Source: Chloroflexota bacterium (GTDB lineage Bacteria; Chloroflexota; Limnocylindria; P2-11E). From it: DNA of 7,948 nucleotides. Shown here piece after piece: positions 1 to 5,502 of this stretch. Numbering within the stretch: the stretch's first letter is position 1; each line of letters starts with the position of its first letter. Location of the stretch: NCBI GenBank assembly GCA_025350745.1, contig JANXXG010000421.1:1-7948 (forward strand). The letters run 5' to 3'. Under the pieces are notes generated by a model. It had not been told where the DNA came from. It made no database searches and saw only the letters and a program-made list of their open reading frames with translations. The position numbers and the translations under genes are program-made.

Positions 1-791
1 CAGCGGACCGCGTCGACCCACGTATCGACGACGATCTGCGCGGTGTTGGGATTCTTCGCGAGCCACGGATCCGCAGCGGCGAGCGTCGCCTGCAGGAATG
101 GGCCGATCGGCTCACTGCACGCGACGAGCACCTTGAGCGCATCGGTCTTCGTGAGGGCTGTGAGCGCCTCGGCAACGTGCGCCGGGGCCGCGTCGATCTT
201 GTTCGCGAGGAGCGCCGCGACACGCGCGCTCGTGCCACCGATCTGAACGAACTTGGCCTGATTGACGTCGAAATTCGAGCCCGCGAGGCAGGCGCGCACG
301 ACGGTGTCACCTGCGTCACCCGGCGAATTGATGCCGACCGTGCGGTCCTTCAGCGCGGCCACGTTGGCGATGCCCTTCTGTGAGACCAGCAGGTAGTCCG
401 TCGCCTTCACGTCGTTGGCGATGATCTTCATGCCACCGCCGCCCGACTCGGCCAACCGCGCGACGGTCCCAGGCGAGCCGACGAAGAGATCGGCCGAGCC
501 CTGCACCACCGTCCGCAGCGTCGTGTCGGCGCTGGCGAGGTTCTGAATTTCCACGGTGAAGCCCTTCGCCCGGAGCGCGTCGTAGAAGTAGTTCTGATTT
601 ACCGACGTGAAGTCGTCGGTGCCTGATTTCGCGATGACGATCTTCGTCAGCTCGGCCTTGCCAGGAGCCGCCGGCGTCCCCTTCACGCTCGCCGCCACCG
701 TGCCGGCCGGTGTCGCCGACGGCGATGTCGTGCCGGTGCCTCCGCACGCGCCAAGAACGACAAGCAGCGCGATCGCACATGCCCTTTTCAT
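1..791 (-). CDS. ABC transporter substrate-binding lipoprotein (NMT1/SsuA-like), C-terminus outside window
   Basis: Extracytoplasmic solute-binding protein of an ABC importer, anchored as a lipoprotein. Translation from ATG at 791 gives 263 codons with no stop before the left edge, so the gene is 3'-truncated by the window. Residues 1-15 are a short lipoprotein signal peptide (basic MKR start, hydrophobic core) ending in lipobox L13-G-A-C16. Residues 17-45 are a T/S/P/A/G-rich linker, and the binding domain opens near residue 48 with LTKIVIA. NMT1-type landmarks follow: QGSADLFVG near 98-105, and an LKDRTVGI segment near 147-154. The AKNPNT motif at 245-250 also occurs in the second binding protein of this window (LTKIRIG start, AKNPNT). 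Start choice is firm: GGAGG at 805-801 lies nine bases upstream and a TTGACA box lies further up. Substrate unknown; family members bind alkanesulfonates, nitrate, pyrimidine precursors or aromatic acids. No permease or ATPase gene is visible here. Confidence 0.9.
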   Translation of the reverse strand, partial: MKRACAIALLVVLGACGGTGTTSPSATPAGTVAASVKGTPAAPGKAELTKIVIAKSGTDDFTSVNQNYFYDALRAKGFTVEIQNLASADTTLRTVVQGSADLFVGSPGTVARLAESGGGGMKIIANDVKATDYLLVSQKGIANVAALKDRTVGINSPGDAGDTVVRACLAGSNFDVNQAKFVQIGGTSARVAALLANKIDAAPAHVAEALTALTKTDALKVLVACSEPIGPFLQATLAAADPWLAKNPNTAQIVVDTWVDAVR

Positions 792-811
792 CCCGAACCC
801 CCTCCGCCCGA

Positions 812-822
812 CGGTCAGACCG
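812..822. repeat. Small inverted repeat in the SBP1 leader
   Basis: CGGTC-A-GACCG is a perfect 5+1+5 palindrome lying between the predicted transcription start and the Shine-Dalgarno of the left binding-protein gene. The half CGGTCAG recurs at 892-898, 80 bases away and close to the UbiD gene. It could be an operator, but an 11-base palindrome may arise by chance. Confidence 0.25.
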
Positions 823-833
823 GGCGAACAGGC

Positions 834-862
834 ATGCTCCTCGCAATTTTTGTTGCTGTCAA
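834..862 (-). promoter_or_regulatory. Candidate sigma70-type promoter of the left substrate-binding protein
   Basis: On the minus strand a perfect TTGACA (862-857) is followed after 17 bases by GAGCAT (839-834), which keeps the A2, A5 and T6 of TATAAT. Predicted transcription would begin near 827, giving a leader of roughly 35 bases that contains the Shine-Dalgarno GGAGG (805-801) and a small palindrome at 812-822. The -35 box and spacing are good; the -10 is only half consensus. Confidence 0.5.
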
Positions 863-897
863 CCACTGAGATGGCAACGAAAGCCGTCAACCGGTCA

Positions 898-911
898 GCA
901 ACGGGCGTTGC
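898..911. repeat. Inverted repeat in divergent control region (GCAACG-GG-CGTTGC)
   Basis: A perfect 6+2+6 inverted repeat lies 34 bases upstream of the UbiD ATG. It sits where an operator of a divergently acting regulator might be. The GTCAACC direct repeat (858-864 and 886-892) lies just to its left. There is no U-tract, and it is in a promoter region, so a terminator is unlikely. Function is inferred from position only. Confidence 0.35.
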
Positions 912-922
912 GCAGACCGGCG

Positions 923-932
923 TGTCATGACA
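923..932. promoter_or_regulatory. Perfect palindrome TGTCATGACA before the UbiD start, possible operator
   Basis: The ten-base sequence reads identically on both strands and ends 13 bases before the UbiD ATG at 946. No Shine-Dalgarno-like purine run is seen between it and the start codon. Site and symmetry fit a dimeric regulator blocking transcription or translation initiation, but no regulator gene is in the window to pair with it. Confidence 0.35.
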
Positions 933-945
933 GACTGCGTTTCAC

Positions 946-2472
946 ATGGGCTACCGAGACCTGCGTGAATGGATCGATCTCGTCCGGGCCACCGGCGAGG
1001 TCCGCGACGTCACCGGTATCGGCTGGGAGCATGACATCGGGCGGGTCACCGAGATGGTCCACCACGCCCCTGACGGACCAGCGGTGCTGTTCGATGAGGT
1101 GCCCGGCTTCCCCAAGGGGTATCGCATCCTGGTCAACGCGGTCGCGACGCAGCGCAGGCTGGCGCTCACCCTCGGCCTGCCGCAGGACATCGAGCGCCGC
1201 GAGCTCATGGACCGCTTCCTCGAGCTCACCGAGTCCGGCATGGCGATCCCGCCGCGCGTCGTGAAGGACGGGCCGGTCTTCGAGAACGTGCTCCGCGGCG
1301 ACCAGGTCGACCTCATGCGTTTCCCCACTCCCCTGTGGCACCCCGACGACGGCGGCCGTTACATCGGCACGGGGTGCGTGGATGTCATGAAGGATCCCGA
1401 CAGCGACTGGGTGAACTGCGGGACCTACCGCGTCATGCTCCACGACAAGTCGCGGGTCGGCCTGTACATCTCGCCCGGAAAGCACGGCATCCAGTTCCGC
1501 GACAAGTACTACGCGCGCAACGAACCGTGCCCGGTCGCCATCGTCCTGGGATCCGATCCGCTGATGTTCCTCGCCTCGACGGTGGAAGTGCCGCAGGGCG
1601 TGTCCGAGTACGACTGGGTCGGCGGCATCAAGGGCGAGCCGTACGAGGTCGTGAAGGCCCCGATCACCGGTCTGCCGATCCCCGCCAACGCCGAGATCGT
1701 GATCGAGGGCTACATCCGCAAGGGCCACGAAGCCCCCGAGGGTCCGTTCGGTGAGTGGACCGGCTACTACGCCTCGGGGCAGCGCGCGGAACCGGTCATG
1801 GACGTCCAGGCGATCTACCACCGCAACGATCCGATCATGCTCGGCGTGCCACCGCAGAAGCCGCCGTGGGAGCCGCACAAGTACCGTGAGTACCTGCGGT
1901 CGGCACTCCTCCTGCGCGACATGAAGAACGCCGGCGTGCCCGGCGTGGTCGACGCGATGTGCTACGCCATCGGCGGCACGCGACTCATCGTGGCGGTCTC
2001 GATCGAGCAGCGCTATGCGGGTCACGCCCGCCAAGCCGGACACATCGCCGCGATGTGTCGCGCGGGCGCATACCTCGGCCGCTACACGATCGTGGTCGAC
2101 GAGGATATCGATGTGAGCGACATCAACGACGTGCTGTGGGCGATGGCGACACGCTCAGATCCGGAGCGCTCCCTCGACATCATTCATCGCGCCTGGTCCG
2201 GTCCGTTGGATCCAGCGATCCACCCGAGCCAGAAGGGCCATAACTCACGCCTGATCATCGACGCGTGCAAGCCGTGGGAATGGCGCGACCAGTTCCCGAA
2301 GTCCATCGGGCCGGACATCAAGACGAAGCAGGAGACGCGCCGCGAGTTCGGCTGGATCCTGGATGGGCTGCAGCGGGAAGCGCAGGCCGTCGCACCTGCC
2401 GGACCCCGCGACCATCGCGCGCCCGCGCGACCCGGGGCTGGCAAGCGTCTCGACGACGACCACTCGATGTGA
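946..2472 (+). CDS. UbiD-family prenylated-FMN-dependent decarboxylase
   Basis: Cytoplasmic enzyme expected to (de)carboxylate an aromatic or alpha,beta-unsaturated acid using prenylated FMN and a divalent metal. It is 508 residues, normal for the family. All signature residues align with fungal Fdc1 by exact spacing: N157, H180 and E221 (metal/cofactor ligands, cf. N168, H191, E233) and the R162-E265-E270 catalytic triad (cf. R173, E277, E282, within PEGPFGE). The N-terminal MGYRDLREWIDLV is a typical family opening. An in-frame stop at 928-930 makes ATG 946 the only reasonable start, though no Shine-Dalgarno is visible. The last 30 or so residues, after REFGWILDG, are an R/P/A-rich tail unlike the compact family ending. 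It heads the plus-strand cluster, 35 bases before the next gene. UbiD enzymes need a UbiX flavin prenyltransferase, not present here. The substrate cannot be told from sequence; ubiquinone synthesis is unlikely given the transporter and aldolase neighbours. Confidence 0.93.
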   Translation: MGYRDLREWIDLVRATGEVRDVTGIGWEHDIGRVTEMVHHAPDGPAVLFDEVPGFPKGYRILVNAVATQRRLALTLGLPQDIERRELMDRFLELTESGMAIPPRVVKDGPVFENVLRGDQVDLMRFPTPLWHPDDGGRYIGTGCVDVMKDPDSDWVNCGTYRVMLHDKSRVGLYISPGKHGIQFRDKYYARNEPCPVAIVLGSDPLMFLASTVEVPQGVSEYDWVGGIKGEPYEVVKAPITGLPIPANAEIVIEGYIRKGHEAPEGPFGEWTGYYASGQRAEPVMDVQAIYHRNDPIMLGVPPQKPPWEPHKYREYLRSALLLRDMKNAGVPGVVDAMCYAIGGTRLIVAVSIEQRYAGHARQAGHIAAMCRAGAYLGRYTIVVDEDIDVSDINDVLWAMATRSDPERSLDIIHRAWSGPLDPAIHPSQKGHNSRLIIDACKPWEWRDQFPKSIGPDIKTKQETRREFGWILDGLQREAQAVAPAGPRDHRAPARPGAGKRLDDDHSM

Positions 2473-2507
2473 CCGGACCTCACACAGCAGTGCGCACGGA
2501 GGAGTAG

Positions 2508-3275
2508 ATGGATCTCGGCGTTGTTGTCGTCGCAGCCCTGCCCGCGTTCATCGCGAGCGCGGTCGAGTTCGTCGAAGCGACGACGATCGTGCTGGCCGTC
2601 GGGGTGACCCGCGGGTGGCGGGCGCCGCTGCTCGGCTCGCTCGCCGCGGCCCTGACCCTGGCCGTGATCATCGGCACCCTCGGTGTGGCGATCGTCACCG
2701 TCGTCCCTGAGAACGTGCTCAAGGGCTTCGTCGGGGCGCTGCTCCTGCTGTTCGGGCTGCGCTGGCTGCGCAAGGCGATCCTGCGCTTCGCCGGGATCGT
2801 GGCCCTGCACGATGAGGAGCTCATCTACCAGAAAGAGCTCGCCGAGCTGCGAGCCCAGGGCCTCACCTCCACCGCGTTCGACCGGATCGGGGCGCTCGTC
2901 GCGTTCAAGGCGGTACTGCTCGAGGGCACCGAGGTCGCGTTCATCGTCATCGCCTTCGGCGCCGGTGGCCCAGCGGCGCTCAACTCGGCGATCGTCGGCG
3001 CGGTCGCTGCGGGCATCGTGGTGATCCTCCTGGGGATCGCGCTGCGCCATCCATTGACGATGGTCCCGGAGAACTGGATGAAGTTCGGGGTCGGGGCGAT
3101 CCTGTCGGCGTTCGGGGTGTTCTGGTTCGCCGAGAGCCTCGGCAACCACTGGCCGGGGGATGCGCTCTCGATCCTTGGGATCCTTGCGGTGTTCCTTGGG
3201 GCGAGCTTTGCCGCCGCCCGGATGCTCCAGCAGATGCTGCCCGAGGGCGCGCAGGTGGCGGCGAAGAATGTCTAG
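2508..3275 (+). CDS. Polytopic membrane protein with duplicated ExxE/VPEN modules (COG4280-like, possible transporter)
   Basis: Integral membrane protein of 255 residues with about seven predicted hydrophobic helices. The start is fixed by GGAGGAG at 2498-2504. It resembles the uncharacterised COG4280-type family from memory; no experimental function is known to me. The chain is an internal duplication. Half one has an ExxE pair (E20, E23) then VPEN-xx-K (P67-N69); half two repeats ExxE (E139, E142) and VPEN-xx-K (P187-N189) at an offset of 119-120. Both VPEN sites are followed by a helix of the FVGALLLLFG/GVGAILSAFG kind. With three helices per half plus a charged loop (about 92-127), the halves would be inverted in the membrane, an arrangement known in LysE, GDT1/UPF0016 and similar carriers. 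Acidic pairs in helices recall REXXE of Ftr1/EfeU iron permeases, so a cation or metal substrate is possible but unproven. The next gene overlaps its stop. Confidence 0.85.
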   Translation: MDLGVVVVAALPAFIASAVEFVEATTIVLAVGVTRGWRAPLLGSLAAALTLAVIIGTLGVAIVTVVPENVLKGFVGALLLLFGLRWLRKAILRFAGIVALHDEELIYQKELAELRAQGLTSTAFDRIGALVAFKAVLLEGTEVAFIVIAFGAGGPAALNSAIVGAVAAGIVVILLGIALRHPLTMVPENWMKFGVGAILSAFGVFWFAESLGNHWPGDALSILGILAVFLGASFAAARMLQQMLPEGAQVAAKNV

Positions 3276-3501
3276 CACGCTTCGTTCGGTCGGCCTGACC
3301 CTCTGGGAGCTGCTGGTCGACGACGGCCAGCTCGCGGTCGGGATCGTGACCTCGCTCGGGGTCGCCTGGATCCTCGCGCACCTCGGGAGCGAGGCCCTGG
3401 CCGACCTTGCGGGCTGGGTGCTGCTGGTGCTGCTCTGCGCGCTCATGATCGCCAATCTCGCCCGTGCCGGCCGGAACGCCCGGCGGAAAATGTCGGCCTG
3501 A
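3268..3501 (+). CDS. Small two-helix membrane protein coupled to the preceding transporter-like gene
   Basis: A 77-residue hypothetical protein. Its ATG (3268-3270) lies inside the end of the upstream gene, whose TAG is at 3273-3275, an 8-base ATGTCTAG overlap that implies translational coupling. Two hydrophobic segments are seen, about 22-40 and 47-64, separated by a short acidic loop (SEALAD). The N-terminal segment carries an amphipathic LWELLVDDG stretch (12-20), and the tail is basic (RAGRNARRK), so both ends probably face the cytoplasm. Longer in-frame starts further up would extend deep into the preceding gene as R/P-rich non-membrane sequence and are not credible. Likely an accessory or stabilising subunit of the ExxE membrane protein; from memory small DDG-containing membrane proteins accompany such genes elsewhere, but I cannot verify that here. 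Confidence 0.75.
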   Translation: MSSTLRSVGLTLWELLVDDGQLAVGIVTSLGVAWILAHLGSEALADLAGWVLLVLLCALMIANLARAGRNARRKMSA

Positions 3502-3542
3502 GCGCGACTGCGCTCGCGCCGGCAGAGCTCCTCCATGAGCTC

Positions 3543-4214
3543 GTGCTCGCGAACCGCATCCTCGCGAACGAGGGTGTCCTCGATGCGTTCGGCCACGTCA
3601 GCGCCCGCCATCCGTCGGACCCCGCTCGATTCATAATCTCGCGCTCGCTCAGCCCGGGGCAGGTGACGGTGGACGACCTGCAGCTGCTCGACGCCGGCGG
3701 AGCGCGCATCGGTGGTGACGGGCGAGCGTCGTACGCGGAGGTCGCGATCCACGCCGGCCTGTACCGCCGCCGTGCCGACGCAATGGCCGTCTGCCACAGC
3801 CATGCATCCGCCGTGATCCCATTCTCGGTGACCGATATGGCGTTGAGACCGATCACGCACATCGGCGCCGTCATGGGTCCACGCGTCCCCGTGTGGGATA
3901 GCGCGATGAAGTTCGGCGACCGCATGCTCGTTACCACCGCTGAGCAGGGCGATTCACTCGCCGAGGCCGTCGGCGACGGTTCCGTCGCGCTCATGCGCGG
4001 CCACGGGTTCGCTGCTGCAGCCCAGAACCTGCGCGCCTGCGTCATGATCGCGATCCGCGTCATGCAGGACGCCCGTCACCTTTCAGCAGCGCTATCGCTC
4101 GGACCGGTGACCTACCTTTCGGCCGCCGAGGTGAAGCTGTCCCGGTCCCTGATCCTGTCTCCGCTGTCGATGGATCGCGCCTGGGGCTATTGGACCTCCA
4201 GGCTGCCCCGCTGA
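3543..4214 (+). CDS. Class II aldolase/adducin-family protein
   Basis: Zinc-dependent lyase or decarboxylase fold, cytoplasmic, related to L-fuculose-phosphate aldolase. Counting from the GTG at 3543, the zinc ligands are H85 and H87 (CHSHAS) and H154 (RGHG), and E66 in SYAE matches catalytic Glu73 of E. coli FucA. The chain is 223 residues from this start. Homologues normally carry about 15-20 more N-terminal residues, and the reading frame stays open upstream as PAELLHELVLANRILANEG, a helix typical of the family. The true start is therefore probably upstream: the only near-cognate codon is CTG at 3498-3500, which overlaps the TGA of the preceding gene (CTGA). No ATG exists in that stretch. 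The C-terminus (RAWGYWTSRLPR) looks intact. Being in the UbiD cluster suggests joint use of an acid substrate. It could be an oxo-acid decarboxylase rather than an aldolase. Confidence 0.87.
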   Translation: MLANRILANEGVLDAFGHVSARHPSDPARFIISRSLSPGQVTVDDLQLLDAGGARIGGDGRASYAEVAIHAGLYRRRADAMAVCHSHASAVIPFSVTDMALRPITHIGAVMGPRVPVWDSAMKFGDRMLVTTAEQGDSLAEAVGDGSVALMRGHGFAAAAQNLRACVMIAIRVMQDARHLSAALSLGPVTYLSAAEVKLSRSLILSPLSMDRAWGYWTSRLPR

Positions 4215-4221
4215 AGGGCGG

Positions 4222-4315
4222 CGCGATGCGCGCATAGACCCGCGGCGCATCCTGCAGGTCCTTCACCTTGAACGACCTCTTCGTCGCGTGGCTTGCGGCG
4301 CGCGGGGCAGAGCTG
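4222..4315 (-). pseudogene. Relic of the 3' end of an M20-family hydrolase gene
   Basis: Bases 4226-4315 match 5603-5692, inside the intact M20 gene, at 80 of 90 positions by my hand alignment and without gaps, in the same orientation. The encoded peptide runs from SSAPRAASHATKRSFK to VYARIA. It differs from the intact enzyme in three of 31 residues (Y to S, K to R, A to P) and keeps the zinc-ligand His of ASHATK. There is no start, no catalytic domain and no matching tail. Similarity stops 8-12 bases from the aldolase stop codon on one side and at about 4315 on the other. It is a scar of a tandem duplication or recombination. Open frames across it are accidental. Confidence 0.75.
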
Positions 4316-4422
4316 CCCCCTTGATCGCGTTGTACACGCCGTACGCTCGTCCTCGCTGGAACGTGAAATACACACCGACCAACACGAGCGACACCCGCTG
4401 ATAGGGTGCGGCCCCGACCCCA
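4316..4422 (-). other. Gene-free spacer with an unassigned hydrophobic reading frame
   Basis: Between the M20 relic and the hairpin there is no intact gene on either strand. On the minus strand about 4402-4314 reads as a protein-like piece, YQRVSLVLVGVYFTFQRG followed by RAYGVYNAIKG, with no credible start or conserved motif. It may be more of the decayed gene that left the relic (VYNAI recalls AFNEL of the M20 enzyme, one frameshift away) or the remains of a membrane protein. I cannot decide between these. Confidence 0.35.
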
Positions 4423-4460
4423 CCGCCCGAGCGGGCGGCGCCCGCCACCCGCTCGGGCGG
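4423..4460 (-). terminator. Strong GC hairpin ending the MFS-M20-SBP2 operon
   Basis: CCGCCCGAGCGGG (4423-4435) and CCCGCTCGGGCGG (4448-4460) are perfect 13-base complements around a 12-base loop. In the minus direction the stem starts six bases after the SBP2 stop codon (4469-4467). No T-run follows, so it is an L-shaped or U-tract-less terminator, or a 3' stability stem. It could also stop transcripts arriving from the convergent aldolase gene. Confidence 0.7.
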
Positions 4461-4466
4461 AGGTCA

Positions 4467-5497
4467 TCAATTCAGTGGGATGCCGTTCTTCGCGTAGAAG
4501 CCGCTGTCCTTCAGCTTGTTCAGGAATGTGAGGTCGAAGCATTTCGTCACATCGACGTTCGCCATCGCAGGGTTCACCGTGCCGAGCACGTCCCGCGGAG
4601 CGGTGAATGCGTCCGCAGTGAACATCATGGATCGGGAGCCATAGCCCTGGAACGCGGCGATGGCGATGGCCGCCGCGTCGGGCTTGACCTGGGCGAACTC
4701 GACGAACTTCTCGGTCACGGTCTTCGTGTCGGAGAACATCGCGTTCTGGGCGAGCAGCGTGGCGGCGACGACCGCGAGGACCGTGTTGGGGTTCTTCGCG
4801 ATGAAGTCGGTGCGCGCCTGGAGGCCACTGCGGCCCCACTGAAGCTTGGCGGTCGACAGATCGAACACGAGGTTAAGGCCGAGGGGGGTGAGCGCGGTCT
4901 TCTGGCTGATACCGATGACCGCGCACCCGATCGAACCACCTTTGAGCGCTGCGATCCGCGTCGATTCGTTTCCGACCTGCTGGATCGTCGTTTCCTTCGT
5001 CGTGAGGTTGAGCCCTTTGAGCATGAGCAGCGCCGAGCCGTGGGCGGTCCCGCCGAAGGTGCCGATCGCGATGGTCTTGCCCTTCACGTCCGCGGCGGTC
5101 TTGATGTCCTTCCCGCAGAAGAGCCCGTCATCGAGGATGGTGCTGTTCATCGCGAGGACCTTGGTCGGCGTGTCCGTCGTTGCGGAGGTGATCGCCGCGC
5201 CGGCGCCACCCACGAACATGTCGAGCTGACCGGCCACGATCGCCTGGACGGCCTTGCCGTCGCCTTCGAAGCCGGTGATCTCCGCGGTCAGGCCGAACTT
5301 CTGGAAGTAGCCGAGCATCTCCGCAAGCTTGGGCGAGAACTGCACCGGCTCATTCGGGGCGCCGATGCCGATGCGGATCTTGGTCAGCTCGGGCTTGGGC
5401 AGCACGTTCGGGTCGGCGTTCGCGCTCGCCTGAGCCGGAGCCGTCGGATCGCCGCGAGGCCGGTCGCGAGGCGCACCGGTGCCGATCGTCCTGCCAT
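4467..5497 (-). CDS. ABC transporter substrate-binding protein (NMT1/SsuA-like) with broken signal-peptide frame
   Basis: Second solute-binding protein. The mature part is open and intact from about 5450 to the TGA at 4469-4467 (327 codons): a DPTAPAQASANADPN linker, then LTKIRIGIG, IVAGQLDMFVGG, VKGKTIAIGTFGG, AKNPNT and a C-terminal FYAKNGIPLN, all typical of the family. The expected start is ATG 5497-5495, five bases after the M20 stop, with AAGAGG ahead of it. Its frame reads MAGRSAPVRLATGLAAI, a plausible signal-peptide beginning, but runs to a TGA at 5386-5384 after 37 codons. The mature frame is offset and lacks both a hydrophobic core and a lipobox Cys. The simplest reading is a deletion of non-triplet length near 5450-5470 that removed the signal core. 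In the mature frame the next ATG upstream is at 5603, inside the M20 gene, and encodes arginine-rich non-signal sequence. As written the product cannot be exported. Either pseudogene or sequence error. Confidence 0.8.
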
Positions 5498-5502
5498 GTC
5501 CG

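Noticed and set aside
925..2043. Minus-strand open frame of 372 codons opposite UbiD
   Set aside because: Shadow of the UbiD gene; the plus strand carries every catalytic residue at exact family spacing.
3525..3542. GAGCTC repeated twice (3525-3530, 3537-3542) before the GTG start
   Set aside because: Explained as codons for Glu-Leu in a coding helix of the aldolase; too short and in-frame to argue for an operator.
2184..3860. Minus-strand open frame of 558 codons
   Set aside because: It spans the antisense of four plus-strand genes including an intergenic gap, with low-complexity R/D/E/H-rich protein and no motif.
4060..4839. Minus-strand open frame of 259 codons containing the M20-like peptide
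   Set aside because: Only the 31-residue relic is protein-like; the rest is a wrong-frame reading of SBP2 and the antisense of the aldolase end, so it is not a fusion gene.
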